Shown here piece by piece: positions 1 to 8,862 of a stretch of DNA of 64,000 nucleotides. Under the pieces are notes generated by a model that was given only the letters and a program-made list of their open reading frames with translations, did no database searches and was not told the origin of the DNA. Location: positions 868,001 to 932,000 of the forward strand of contig NZ_QOWJ01000001.1 in assembly GCF_003332885.2 (NCBI RefSeq), read 5' to 3'. Each line of letters starts with the position of its first letter. Within the stretch, counting starts at the first letter, position 1. The position numbers and the translations under genes were made by a program. Origin of the DNA: Paracnuella aquatica. Its GTDB lineage: Bacteria > Bacteroidota > Bacteroidia > Chitinophagales > Chitinophagaceae.

Positions 1-1
1 A

Positions 2-784
2 GAATATGCACGCCGCTGGGCATTCAAACACCCCACGCCTGCCGACCTGTTTCGCACCATGGAAGATGCTTCTGCAGAAGACCTCGACTGGTTCTGGAGA
101 GGCTGGTTTTACAGCACCGATGTTACCGACATCGCACTGGACAGCGTTCGTTATGCAAAAGCAGACCTCAACGCCACTTCGCCGCGTTTCCGCGACACCA
201 CTGTTACGCAGGCCCTTGCCCGCCCGCAGTTGAATTCGTTTGAAGACATCAGCAAGGTGCGCAACCGCGAAGACAAGTCGATCCGTTTCCAAACAGATGT
301 AGATACCAGCCTGCGCGATTTTTACTGGCGCTATGCCCGTGGCCAAGAGCCTTACGACAGCACCCGCTACTCAATTGAAGTGCCTGCTTCGCTGGAGCCG
401 CTTGATGATGCAACCCGCCAGCAATGGGCCAACAAGCATTTTTACGAATTGCATTTCAGCAACAAAGGCGGCCTGGTAATGCCAATAATTGTTGAATGGA
501 CTTATAAAGATGGCACTAAAGAAATTGACCGCATCCCTGCTCAAGTTTGGCGCTACAATGAGAACAAAGTGGTGAAAGCTTTTATGAAAGACAAAGAAGT
601 GGCTTCTATTAAGCTGGACCCCATGCGTGAAACTGCCGACATCAACGAAGGCAACAACAGTTGGGGCGCTACTGCTACCGAACCCAACAGGTTCCAGGTG
701 TTCAAGCAAAAGCAAGCCGCTGTTCGCGGTCAAAGCACCGGCATCAACCCAATGCAAAAATCACAGGAGAAAAAAGGATTCTAG
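2..784 (+). CDS. M1 family metallopeptidase, C-terminal part (5' truncated by window)
   Basis: The frame is open from the left edge of the window, so the start codon and the zinc-binding HExxH half are outside. The 260 visible residues look like the end of a Bacteroidota M1 (aminopeptidase N-like) zinc peptidase: a helical stretch ending in [15 protein letters not shown], then a beta-rich C-terminal domain with many Trp/Tyr. By family knowledge such proteins are exported peptidases that trim peptides from the N-terminus. No catalytic residue can be checked here. A hairpin terminator follows directly. The internal ATG at base 59 is not a plausible start because the conserved text begins upstream of it. 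Confidence 0.8.
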   Translation, partial: EYARRWAFKHPTPADLFRTMEDASAEDLDWFWRGWFYSTDVTDIALDSVRYAKADLNATSPRFRDTTVTQALARPQLNSFEDISKVRNREDKSIRFQTDVDTSLRDFYWRYARGQEPYDSTRYSIEVPASLEPLDDATRQQWANKHFYELHFSNKGGLVMPIIVEWTYKDGTKEIDRIPAQVWRYNENKVVKAFMKDKEVASIKLDPMRETADINEGNNSWGATATEPNRFQVFKQKQAAVRGQSTGINPMQKSQEKKGF

Positions 785-804
785 CTTTAAAAAACGCTCC
801 ATAG

Positions 805-838
805 AACAAAGCCCCTGCATATTGCGGGGGTTTTGTTT
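805..838 (+). terminator. intrinsic terminator after the M1 peptidase gene
   Basis: The arms AACAAAGCCCC and GGGGGTTTTGTT enclose a GCATATTGC inner hairpin. The 3' arm is T-rich. It starts 20 bases after the stop codon. Confidence 0.6.
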
Positions 839-1065
839 ATTTAAGAAGTTGTATCAAATGCATTGGTTATTGCATGTATCATTTTTAAACGACTGCATGT
901 GCGTTTACATAAAATGCAATGTGGACTTTTGAATACTCTTCCTACCTTTTGCGCAGCATGTTTGCAACTGCATTTTTCTCTACATCTTCACGTGTAATAA
1001 AAAATACAGTTGCATTCGCTGAAAGAACGTTAGCAGCAAATTACCCTCACCCATAAATTTTTACC

Positions 1066-1632
1066 ATGCGAACGGAAAAAGAAAAAATGCTTGCCGGTGA
1101 ACTATATGATGCGTTGGATCCCGAGCTTTCAGCAGATCGTTTAAAGACAAGGCTCCTGATTAAAGCACTTAACGACTCGGCAGAAAATGAGCCTGAGAAA
1201 AGGGCCGATGTGTTGAAAGAATTGATTCCTAGCCCCGGTGCAGGTTTGTGGATACAGCCCCCTTTTTACTGCGACTACGGGTATAATATTGAGCTGGGCG
1301 AAAAAGTGTTTTTCAATTTTAACTGCGTGGTGCTGGATGTTTGTGCGGTAAAAATCGGCAGCAGAACTTTGTTTGGTCCCAATGTGCAGATCTACACCGC
1401 AACCCACCCGATGGATGCGGCGGTAAGAGCCACGGGGCTTGAATTTGCCAAACCCATCACCATTGGTGCCGACGTGTGGGTTGGTGGCAGCGCGGTTATT
1501 TGCCCTGGCGTCACCATTGGCGACCGGTCGGTAATTGGTGCCGGAAGCGTGGTTACAAAAGATATTCCCGCCGATGTTTTTGCCGCAGGCAATCCGTGCC
1601 GGGTTATCAGGCCAATTGAAAAAGAAGCATAA
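1066..1632 (+). CDS. sugar O-acetyltransferase (maltose/NodL acetyltransferase family)
   Basis: This 188-residue protein has the family layout: an N-terminal helical Maa domain (about residues 1-60, starting EKEKMLAGELYDA) followed by a left-handed beta-helix of hexapeptide repeats (for example VWVGGSAVICPGVTIGDRSV). The family transfers acetyl groups from acetyl-CoA to sugar hydroxyls. The conserved TATHPMDA segment carries the catalytic His. Length and domain order are normal for the maltose/galactoside acetyltransferase group, but the substrate cannot be read from sequence. The gene stands alone and converges on the antiporter gene, with which it shares a terminator. Confidence 0.9.
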   Translation: MRTEKEKMLAGELYDALDPELSADRLKTRLLIKALNDSAENEPEKRADVLKELIPSPGAGLWIQPPFYCDYGYNIELGEKVFFNFNCVVLDVCAVKIGSRTLFGPNVQIYTATHPMDAAVRATGLEFAKPITIGADVWVGGSAVICPGVTIGDRSVIGAGSVVTKDIPADVFAAGNPCRVIRPIEKEA

Positions 1633-1634
1633 AA

Positions 1635-1672
1635 AAATGGGGTAAAAATGTGCGATCATTTTTACCCCATTT
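1635..1672. terminator. bidirectional terminator between acetyltransferase and antiporter genes
   Basis: Perfect 16-base inverted repeat (arms 1635-1650 and 1657-1672, loop TGCGAT) with A/T runs on both sides. It lies between two convergent genes. Confidence 0.8.
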
Positions 1673-1690
1673 AATATTTACAAAGCAGAT

Positions 1691-2965
1691 CTAAACATGT
1701 TCGGGTACCGATACCTTACGAACCGGTTTGACCAGCACACGGTTGGCCACTTTACCCACCGTTAATCCTTGCACTACAATCGAGAACACCACTACGAAAT
1801 AGGTCATTTCAAGTAGCAACTCTTTGTAGACCCCGTTGTTGACCGACAATACCAATGCAATGGAAACACCGCCACGCAAACCGCCCCAAACAAGCATCGT
1901 CAGCGATCCGCGGGTAAGCCTCGGCTTGAACGGCACAATAAGCGAAGGAATAAAAATGGAGAGGAAACGGGCAATCAAAACTATGAAGATTGCCACTACG
2001 GAGATTACCCAATACGTTTCAAAGTCCGGGATCAGCAACAACTCGAAGCCAATGAACAAGAACAGCACCGCATTCAAAATTTCATCGAGCAATTCCCAAA
2101 ACTTGGTGAGGTAATCTTTGGTGAGTGGCGTCATGGCCACTTTTTTTCCGTAGTTGCCAATGAGCAAACCAGCAGCCACCATGGTAAGCGGGCCGGAAAT
2201 ATGAATGGAATGTGCAATAAGGTAACCACCCATCACTACAGAAAGTGTGATGAGTGCCGATACGATATAATCATCAATGCTCCTGATTGCCTTGGAAGCG
2301 GTATAACCCAAAACCGCACCCAGCGCTAATCCGCCGATGGCTTCTTTAGCCAGCAGCCATGAAATGGAACCCAGCGAAATTTGTGCATCATCGGTTTGCG
2401 TTAGTTGCAAAATCACGGCAAACAACACTACCGCAACGCCATCGTTAAATAACGATTCGCCGGTGATTTTCGTTTCCAACGCTTTGCTCACTTTTGCCTT
2501 TTTCAAAATACCTAAAACAGCAATCGGATCGGTAGGTGAAATAAGCGCACCAAACAGCAGGCAATACAAAAAAGGCAGCTCCACATTGAACAGCGGGGTG
2601 ATATAAAATAGAATTCCGCCAATAACAAAGGTGGACAATATAACAGAGATGGTAGAGAACACCAGCACGGGCAAGCGTTGTTGGCGCAGGTCAGCAAAGT
2701 TGACGTGTACCGCACCGGCAAACAATAAAAAGTTAAGCATAGCGCCCATCAAAATTTCCGTGAAATCCATTTCGGAAATCAACTTGAAGAGTTTGTGGGT
2801 TGTTTCAGGAAAAAGGGTGTTGCCAAAAAAGCGAATGACGATGGAAGCGAAAATGGCCATCAACATGATGCCGATGGTAGATGGCAGTTTCAGAAAACGA
2901 AGATTGATGTAAGCAAAAAGAGAAGCAAGCACAATCAACATTGAAAAGGAATAGTATAACTCCAT
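1691..2965 (-). CDS. Na+/H+ antiporter, CPA1 family
   Basis: A 424-residue multi-spanning membrane protein of the monovalent cation:proton antiporter 1 family. It exchanges Na+ or K+ for protons to control internal pH and salt. Around a dozen hydrophobic segments are visible. The family motifs are present: LFGALISPTDPIAVL (transport-site Asp) and ESLFNDGVAVVLF (Asn-Asp pair). A longer frame reaches base 3160 but would run into the divergent kinase gene and adds a non-membrane leader. The start MELYYSFSML at 2965 gives the normal first helix and is preferred. Confidence 0.9.
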   Translation of the reverse strand: MELYYSFSMLIVLASLFAYINLRFLKLPSTIGIMLMAIFASIVIRFFGNTLFPETTHKLFKLISEMDFTEILMGAMLNFLLFAGAVHVNFADLRQQRLPVLVFSTISVILSTFVIGGILFYITPLFNVELPFLYCLLFGALISPTDPIAVLGILKKAKVSKALETKITGESLFNDGVAVVLFAVILQLTQTDDAQISLGSISWLLAKEAIGGLALGAVLGYTASKAIRSIDDYIVSALITLSVVMGGYLIAHSIHISGPLTMVAAGLLIGNYGKKVAMTPLTKDYLTKFWELLDEILNAVLFLFIGFELLLIPDFETYWVISVVAIFIVLIARFLSIFIPSLIVPFKPRLTRGSLTMLVWGGLRGGVSIALVLSVNNGVYKELLLEMTYFVVVFSIVVQGLTVGKVANRVLVKPVRKVSVPEHV

Positions 2966-3142
2966 GCACAAATGGTTTGGTGAAAAAAGTGGTTCGGTGG
3001 CAGCGTAGCGCTGGCCGCGAAGGTAACCATTCTGAAAAAAACGGTTTTGTGCGCCACGCAATGCGTGCAAACACTTAGCTGCGGCCGGGCACTGTTTTTT
3101 AATTAATTTTCGCCGCTGCCCCACCCTTGCAGCTACACGTTT

Positions 3143-3934
3143 ATGATTAAAAACAAACATGAACTACGCACCGTGCAGGTGCTGCGCTACATCACACCGC
3201 TGCGCGAAGGCGGATCGCTGCCGGCGATTGTGGAAGCCGAAGACGGCTTTATGTATGCACTAAAATTCCGGGGTGCGGGCCAAGGTGCCAAAGCCCTGAT
3301 TGCCGAACTGATTGGCGGCGAAACGGCTCGCCTATTAGGTTTGCGGGTGCCCGAGTTAGTGTTTGCCACCGTTGATGAAGCGTTTGGCCGCACAGAGCCG
3401 GACGAAGAAATACAGGACCTGCTGCAGGCAAGCACCGGCCTCAACCTGGCGCTGCATTACCTTTCCAGCGCCATTACTTTTGATCCTGCAGTTACACAAA
3501 TCGATCCGCTGCTGGCTTCGCAAATTGTGTGGCTCGATTGCTTGCTTACCAATGTGGACCGCACGGTGCGCAACACCAATATGCTGATGTGGAATAAAGA
3601 ATTGTGGCTGATCGATCATGGTGCAGCGTTGTATTTTCATCATAGCTGGGATGGCTGGCAGGAAGCGGCAACCAAACCATTTGCACTGATCAAAGACCAT
3701 GTGCTGTTACCGCAGGCAAGCATGTTACAAGAAGTTGACGCAACGTTTCGCAACATTCTTACGCCGCAAAAAATTGAGGACATTGTTGCATTGATTCCAT
3801 CGGAATGGATTCTTCCCGAACACGGCACACCCGATGAAGTTCGGCAGGTGTACACACAATTTTTGCAGGCACGGCTTGCGCATTTTTCCACTATTGTAAA
3901 CCACGCCATCGATGCAAGAGCTGCACTTATTTGA
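3143..3934 (+). CDS. HipA-like kinase family protein (HipA_2 type)
   Basis: A 263-residue protein resembling the compact HipA_2 group of PI3/PI4-kinase-like folds. Visible landmarks are the ATP-site lysine in YALKFRG, the acidic helix ALIAELIGGETARLLGL, the catalytic-loop-like NVDRTVRNTNML, and the metal-binding-like LWLIDHGAAL. It lacks the N-terminal domain of full-length HipA toxins, so a toxin role cannot be assumed. The next gene overlaps by 23 bases and encodes DUF3037; this pair recurs in other bacteria. The substrate is unknown. No HipB-like antitoxin DNA-binding gene is adjacent. Confidence 0.75.
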   Translation: MIKNKHELRTVQVLRYITPLREGGSLPAIVEAEDGFMYALKFRGAGQGAKALIAELIGGETARLLGLRVPELVFATVDEAFGRTEPDEEIQDLLQASTGLNLALHYLSSAITFDPAVTQIDPLLASQIVWLDCLLTNVDRTVRNTNMLMWNKELWLIDHGAALYFHHSWDGWQEAATKPFALIKDHVLLPQASMLQEVDATFRNILTPQKIEDIVALIPSEWILPEHGTPDEVRQVYTQFLQARLAHFSTIVNHAIDARAALI

Positions 3935-4295
3935 ATATGCCATCATTCGCGTGGTGCCCCGCGTGGAGCGTGAAGAATTCATTAATGTGGGCGTTATTTT
4001 GTTTTGTAAAAAAAAGCGTTACCTGAAGTCGCGGCATTTCTTAAACGGGCAAAAATTGGAAGCAATGGCGCCGGCGCTGGATGCTGCTGAAGTAGGCGCT
4101 TACCTGCAAGCCCTTGAACAAATTTGTGAAGGTAAAAAAGGCGGCAGCCTCATTGCCACGCTGGATGCACCTTCCCGCTTTCGTTGGCTTACTGCCACCC
4201 GCAGCACCGTGGTGCAAACTTCTAAAGTGCACCCGGGTTTTTGCAGTGACCTGGATGCGGCGTTGGATAAATTATTTCGGGAAATGGTTTTGTAA
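3912..4295 (+). CDS. DUF3037 domain-containing protein
   Basis: A 127-residue protein starting inside the end of the HipA-like gene (23-base overlap), which implies translational coupling. The opening LFEYAIIRVVPRVEREEFINVGVILFC is typical of DUF3037, a small domain of unknown function that is often encoded next to HipA_2 kinases. The protein is soluble, with no signal peptide. A partner or substrate role for the kinase is a reasonable inference from neighbourhood, with no direct evidence. Confidence 0.75.
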   Translation: MQELHLFEYAIIRVVPRVEREEFINVGVILFCKKKRYLKSRHFLNGQKLEAMAPALDAAEVGAYLQALEQICEGKKGGSLIATLDAPSRFRWLTATRSTVVQTSKVHPGFCSDLDAALDKLFREMVL

Positions 4296-4351
4296 ATAAA
4301 CCTGCGTTTGCTATTTCAAACTAGTTAGCATCAGTCGATTTTAACTTATGT

Positions 4352-4391
4352 AAAATGTCACCATTTTTATTAATCGAAATGGTGACATTTT
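4352..4391 (+). terminator. long perfect hairpin after the HipA-like/DUF3037 pair
   Basis: Perfect 15-base inverted repeat (arms AAAATGTCACCATTT at 4352-4366 and its complement at 4377-4391, loop of 10) followed by a T-rich run. It is most simply the terminator of the kinase pair. The rest of the 295-base gap before the permease is AT-rich, with a partial echo of the arm (AAAAAATGTCATTTT near 4420) and no clear gene. Confidence 0.6.
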
Positions 4392-4590
4392 ATTTTACAA
4401 GCAAATAAAGCTCGTTGCAAAAAATGTCATTTTGCTATTTAAAATAGCTGCACGTTTTGTGGCTTAAATATCAAAAGCATTTGCTTGCTTCAATCAAAAA
4501 TCTACATCAAAGTGCAACCGAATTTTTGTTTTATATAAAATCCAAGTAACATTTTTGTCAATCCATGCAACAATTCAGTAATTTCCTCCT

Positions 4591-5904
4591 ATGACCTTGC
4601 TGATTGTCTTTGCCTGCCTCGTGCTACTCATCCTCATGATTAGCTGGGGAAAATTTAATCCTTTCCTTGCGCTGTTGCTTACCGCCATTTTCGCTGGCTT
4701 GTTGTTGGGCATTCCACCCAAGCAGTTGCCTGCTTCCATTCAAAAAGGTTTTGGCGATACGCTGGGTTCCATTGTACTCATTATTGCACTCGGTGCCATG
4801 CTGGGCAAACTGGTAGCTGAAAGCGGCGCTGCGCAAAAAATGGCCACGGTGCTTGCCGGGCTGTTCGGTACCAAAAACATGCAATGGGCACTTTTGATCA
4901 CTGCATTTATTGTAGGCATCCCGCTGTTTTACGGCGTTGGTTTTGTCCTATTGGTGCCGCTGCTGTTTTCCATCACCTACCAGTACCGGTTACCCGTTGT
5001 GTATGTGGGTTTGCCCATGCTGGCGGCACTTTCGGTTACGCATGGTTTTTTGCCGCCGCATCCGTCGCCGGTCGCGTTGGCTGCGCAGTTCGGCGCATCC
5101 ATCGGCCTCACGTTGATCTATGGTTTCATCATTGCCATTCCCACCGTGCTCATTGCAGGGCCCCTGTTTGCCCGCACAGTGAAAGGGCTGCATGCACAGC
5201 CGCTTGAAACTTTCCGGCCCAACGAGTTGCCGCAGGACCAATTGCCCGGAACAGCCAATTCATTTTTTACCGCGCTGCTACCGGTAATATTGCTGGCGGC
5301 CACTGCCGGTCTGCCTTACTTAGATATTAAATCGGAAGGCGTAAAACAAGGCCTTTCGTTTTTAGCAGATGCATCGATTGTGCTGCTGATTGCGCTGATG
5401 CTGGCCACGATAACCTTGGGTACCGCACAAGGCAAAAGCATCAAGCAGATCATGCATTATTACGGCGAAGCCCTAAAAGATATTACACTCATCTTATTGA
5501 TTATTGGCAGCGCCGGTGCGTTGAAACAGGTGCTTACCGATAGTGGCGTAAGCAACGAAATTGCAGCCGGAATGCAGTACTTTAATTTGCCGCCGTTGGT
5601 ATTAGGCTGGCTTTCCGCCGCCATCATCCGCATTGCCGTAGGATCGGCCACGGTGGCGGGTCTAACTGCCGCTGGCATCATTGCTCCAATTATGACTCAG
5701 GGAACAGTAAACCCGGAGTTGATGGTGCTTTCTATTGGTGCGGGCAGCCTTGTTTGTTCGCATGTAAACGACTCTGGATTTTGGCTGTACAAGGAATATT
5801 TTAATCTAAGTATGAAGGACACTTTCCGTTCGTGGACGCTGATGGAAACCATTGTTGCCTTTGTGGGTTTGGGCGGCGTGCTCATCCTCGATCGTTTTAT
5901 TTAA
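4591..5904 (+). CDS. gluconate:H+ symporter family permease (GntP family)
   Basis: A 437-residue, strongly hydrophobic protein with about a dozen membrane segments. It matches the GntP family: N-terminal WGKFNPFLALLLTAIFAGL, a middle HGFLPPHPSPVALA motif that is typical of gluconate permeases, and C-terminal CSHVNDSGFWLYKEYF. The family imports gluconate or related sugar acids (or D-serine/glycerate) with protons. No gluconate kinase or dehydratase is nearby. The following gene, an amidohydrolase, begins 32 bases later and may share a transcript, so the real substrate may be a different organic acid. Confidence 0.88.
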   Translation: MTLLIVFACLVLLILMISWGKFNPFLALLLTAIFAGLLLGIPPKQLPASIQKGFGDTLGSIVLIIALGAMLGKLVAESGAAQKMATVLAGLFGTKNMQWALLITAFIVGIPLFYGVGFVLLVPLLFSITYQYRLPVVYVGLPMLAALSVTHGFLPPHPSPVALAAQFGASIGLTLIYGFIIAIPTVLIAGPLFARTVKGLHAQPLETFRPNELPQDQLPGTANSFFTALLPVILLAATAGLPYLDIKSEGVKQGLSFLADASIVLLIALMLATITLGTAQGKSIKQIMHYYGEALKDITLILLIIGSAGALKQVLTDSGVSNEIAAGMQYFNLPPLVLGWLSAAIIRIAVGSATVAGLTAAGIIAPIMTQGTVNPELMVLSIGAGSLVCSHVNDSGFWLYKEYFNLSMKDTFRSWTLMETIVAFVGLGGVLILDRFI

Positions 5905-5936
5905 AGCAGCTTTTTAGCTGTTTATAAAAAAGAGTC

Positions 5937-6887
5937 ATGCAACCGTTAAAAATTGCCACCGCACAATTCGAGCACCGTAATGGTGATAAAGAATATAATC
6001 TCTCCGTGATCGACAAGATCGCTGCCCGTGCCGCGGCGGTCGGTGCACAGGTGGTATGCTTTCATGAATGCTCGGTAACGGGTTATGCTTTTGCACGTCA
6101 TTTAACGAAGGAGGCACTGCTTGATATTGCCGAACCCATACCGGGCGGCGAAAGCGTGCAACGGCTGATTGCGATTGCAGAAGCCCACAACATCGTAGTA
6201 CTGGCAGGCTTATTTGAACGGGATGATGCGGGTAAAATTTATAAAGGGTATGTATGTGTTTCCGGCGATGGACTGGTTGCAACATACCGCAAGCTGCAAC
6301 CGTTTATACATCCCGCCATTACGCCGGGTGATGCCTATTGTGTGTTTGATTTGTTGGGCTGGAAATGCGGCATACTCATTTGCTACGATAATAACATTTT
6401 GGAGAATGTAAGGGCTACATCCCTGCTGGGAGCCGATATTATTTTCATGCCGCATGTAACTATGTGCACGCCGTCGGCCCGGCCAGGTGCAGGCTTTGTT
6501 GATCCAAAACTTTGGGACAACCGCGAAGCAGACCCCACTTCGCTGCGTTATGAATTCGATGGACCCAAAGGGCGCCAGTGGCTGATGAAATGGTTGCCTT
6601 CCCGCGCTGCGGACAATGGTATTTACGCGGTATTTTCCAATGCCATCGGCATGGATGACGACCAGTTAAAAAACGGCTGTTCCATGATCCTTGATCCCTT
6701 TGGCGATGTGCTGGCAGAGTGCCGCAACCTTGGCGATGACCTGGTGATAGCTACCTGCACCCCGGAAAAAATTGCGCAGGCCGGTGGCACCCGTTACAAA
6801 AAAGCAAGACGGCCCGAACTGTATCGTGATATCATTGGGGCAGCCCACACACCAGAACAAAAAGTTGCGTGGCTGAATAATAAGTGA
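5937..6887 (+). CDS. carbon-nitrogen hydrolase (nitrilase superfamily)
   Basis: A 316-residue cytoplasmic enzyme with the full nitrilase-superfamily catalytic triad at normal spacing: Glu44 (FHECSVTGY), Lys119 (YRKLQPF) and Cys149 (GILICYDN). These enzymes hydrolyse non-peptide C-N bonds in nitriles, amides or N-carbamoyl compounds. The sequence does not show which. It sits 32 bases after the gluconate-type permease and before an MFS transporter, all on the same strand, which suggests uptake and breakdown of an amide or acid substrate. Confidence 0.88.
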   Translation: MQPLKIATAQFEHRNGDKEYNLSVIDKIAARAAAVGAQVVCFHECSVTGYAFARHLTKEALLDIAEPIPGGESVQRLIAIAEAHNIVVLAGLFERDDAGKIYKGYVCVSGDGLVATYRKLQPFIHPAITPGDAYCVFDLLGWKCGILICYDNNILENVRATSLLGADIIFMPHVTMCTPSARPGAGFVDPKLWDNREADPTSLRYEFDGPKGRQWLMKWLPSRAADNGIYAVFSNAIGMDDDQLKNGCSMILDPFGDVLAECRNLGDDLVIATCTPEKIAQAGGTRYKKARRPELYRDIIGAAHTPEQKVAWLNNK

Positions 6888-7019
6888 GCCGGTTATTTCA
6901 AAAACTAATAGCCGCAACCAAGTATTGTTTTAAAGAAAAGCGTTGGCGATAAACATTAAAAATTAAATCTTGCGACCATATTTATTTGCACTTTTGCGCC
7001 ATCCTAATTGCACCCGATA

Positions 7020-8282
7020 ATGCAGCAACAGCAGCGAAAAAGCTTTTTTACTACCAAAGCTTCTTTGCAACCACTCCAGCACCGTGAGTACCGGTTTTAC
7101 GTCTTGTCGCGTTTCTTTTATATCATGGCTTTGCGCATGGTGGCCACTGTTGTTGCCTACCAGCTTTTTCAAATTACGGGTAGCTCCTTTTCCATCGGCC
7201 TCGCCGGTCTATCGGAGTTCATCCCGGTGTTTGCATTGGCGCTGTATGCCGGTCATGTTATTGACCGGTCCGACAAACGGACGTTGTTGTTGAAAGGCAT
7301 ATTGAGCTACGCATTGTGCGCCGCAGCCCTGGTGGTGCTTACGCTACCGCAGGTACAGGATCAATTACCCAAGCAAACGCTGACCCGCTTATTTTATGGT
7401 GTTATCTTCTGCACCGGCATCATCCGTGCATTTGCCGGGCCAACTTCTAATGCAATTTTAGCGCAGCTCATTCCCCGCGAAATACTGCATTATGCTGCCA
7501 ATTTTAGTTCTACCACGTGGCTGGTGGCTTCAATTTTGGGTCATGCTTCTGCGGGCTTTTTCATTGCCTGGTTTGGCATCAATGTCACGTTTATCATCAT
7601 CTTGCTGTATGTGTTGTTTGCGGGCTTTTCCGTGTCGCGTATTAGTCGCAAACCCATTGCACACAATAATGTGCAGGCCAAAATATGGGAGAGTGTTCGC
7701 GAAGGACTGCGTTTTGTATTTAGCCATAAAGTCATGCTCGGCGCCATTTCGCTTGACTTGTTTGCCGTACTCTTCGGCGGCGCAGTGGCCCTGATACCCG
7801 AAGTGGCGGAACGGATATTAAGGGTCGGCCCGATTGGTTTCGGCTGGTTGAATGCCGCCATCGATATTGGCTCCGCCACTATGATCACGCTATTTACGCT
7901 TTATCCCATGCGGCGCAAACAAGGCCAGCGCCTGCTTGTAGCAGTTGCAGGCTTTGGCATCTGCATCATCGTATTTGGCCTTTCCGATATTTACTGGGTA
8001 TCGTTTGCTGCGCTGCTGGTGGCCGGCATGATGGATGGCATTTCGGTGTTGACCCGCAGCACCATTTTGCAACTCACCACTCCCGATGAAATGCGTGGCC
8101 GCGTTAGTTCGGTCAACTCTATGTTCATAAATAGCAGCAATGAATTGGGACAGTTTGAGAGTGGCTTTACGGCGAGGATGATGGGTACCGTACCGTCGAT
8201 TATTTTTGGCGGCAGCATGACGCTGCTGGTGGTGCTGATTACCTGGTGGCGGGCACCGGGGCTGCGAAAGTTTGAATACTAA
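7020..8282 (+). CDS. MFS transporter (EntS/MFS_3-like exporter)
   Basis: A 420-residue permease with about 12 membrane helices. The loop after helix 2 carries the MFS signature AGHVIDRSDKRTLLL. The C-terminal half has the segment TPDEMRGRVSSVNSMFI, characteristic of the MFS_3 (enterobactin exporter EntS-like) branch. These pumps export siderophores, drugs or metabolites. The start was set to the ATG at 7020; a TTG four codons upstream is possible but has nothing to recommend it. No siderophore genes are present, so the substrate is unknown. Confidence 0.85.
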   Translation: MQQQQRKSFFTTKASLQPLQHREYRFYVLSRFFYIMALRMVATVVAYQLFQITGSSFSIGLAGLSEFIPVFALALYAGHVIDRSDKRTLLLKGILSYALCAAALVVLTLPQVQDQLPKQTLTRLFYGVIFCTGIIRAFAGPTSNAILAQLIPREILHYAANFSSTTWLVASILGHASAGFFIAWFGINVTFIIILLYVLFAGFSVSRISRKPIAHNNVQAKIWESVREGLRFVFSHKVMLGAISLDLFAVLFGGAVALIPEVAERILRVGPIGFGWLNAAIDIGSATMITLFTLYPMRRKQGQRLLVAVAGFGICIIVFGLSDIYWVSFAALLVAGMMDGISVLTRSTILQLTTPDEMRGRVSSVNSMFINSSNELGQFESGFTARMMGTVPSIIFGGSMTLLVVLITWWRAPGLRKFEY

Positions 8283-8302
8283 ATTTCTTCACCGCACACT
8301 GC

Positions 8303-8764
8303 TTATTTCAACTGTTTCAGAAGACCATCCAGTACATAAAATGTAATGGGGCAGAATGTGGCGTTCTTCAATGTTAGTGGTTGCCGTTTGATGATGACAT
8401 CTTCATTGGTGTAGGGAAACCGGGCACAATCGGATGGGCGAACCTCGTAAATGCTGCAGGCGTTATCGGAACCTAAAAAAGGGCAAGGCGATTTTTTAAC
8501 CACAAAATCACCGTCTTCATCCACCCGCAAATAAGTTTCAATAAATGCGCTTTCCCGCATGCCCAGGTGTTTGCTGATGCGCTTGACATCGGGTGTTTTA
8601 AAACGCGGCGAATAGTTTTTACAACAGGCCGCACACTGCAGGCAATCGATCCGCTCAAACGCCTCTTCATGCAAACGCGGCAAATACTGCAACACTTTGT
8701 TTTTCGGTGCCCGTTGCAGCATTTGCTTGAATGCTTTTTGCTCTTCTTTTCCGGCGGTAGTCAT
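8303..8764 (-). CDS. YkgJ-type cysteine cluster protein
   Basis: A 153-residue protein with the zinc/iron-chelating pattern of the YkgJ family: CLQCAACCKNYSPRF near residue 41, then CPFL, CSIYEVRPSDC and a C-terminal FCPI. These eight or so cysteines probably bind an iron-sulphur cluster or zinc. The function of the family is not established. A longer frame starts at 8848, but its extra 28 residues are a translation of an intergenic GTTGATAGTTG repeat, so MTTAGKEEQ at 8764 is the start. Confidence 0.85.
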   Translation of the reverse strand: MTTAGKEEQKAFKQMLQRAPKNKVLQYLPRLHEEAFERIDCLQCAACCKNYSPRFKTPDVKRISKHLGMRESAFIETYLRVDEDGDFVVKKSPCPFLGSDNACSIYEVRPSDCARFPYTNEDVIIKRQPLTLKNATFCPITFYVLDGLLKQLK

Positions 8765-8770
8765 AGTAGA

Positions 8771-8860
8771 GTTGATAGTTGACAGTTGGTAGTTGATAGA
8801 TTGGAGCTGCGTACAACATAAATACACTGCACCGTCAACTATCAACAACCAGCTGCCAAC
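8771..8860. repeat. GTTGATAGTTG-type repeat, two inverted patches
   Basis: The gap between the cysteine-cluster gene and valS holds GTTGATAGTTGACAGTTGGT-like sequence (8771-8804) and, 30 bases on, the reverse-complement type (8834-8860, GTCAACTATCAACAACC). Related patches occur at 15487-15512, 31023-31092 and 31198-31228. Confidence 0.7.
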
Positions 8861-8862
8861 TT

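Noticed and set aside
3143-4295. Classical HipBA toxin-antitoxin system
   Set aside because: The kinase lacks the HipA N-terminal domain and there is no HipB-type DNA-binding gene; only DUF3037 is adjacent.
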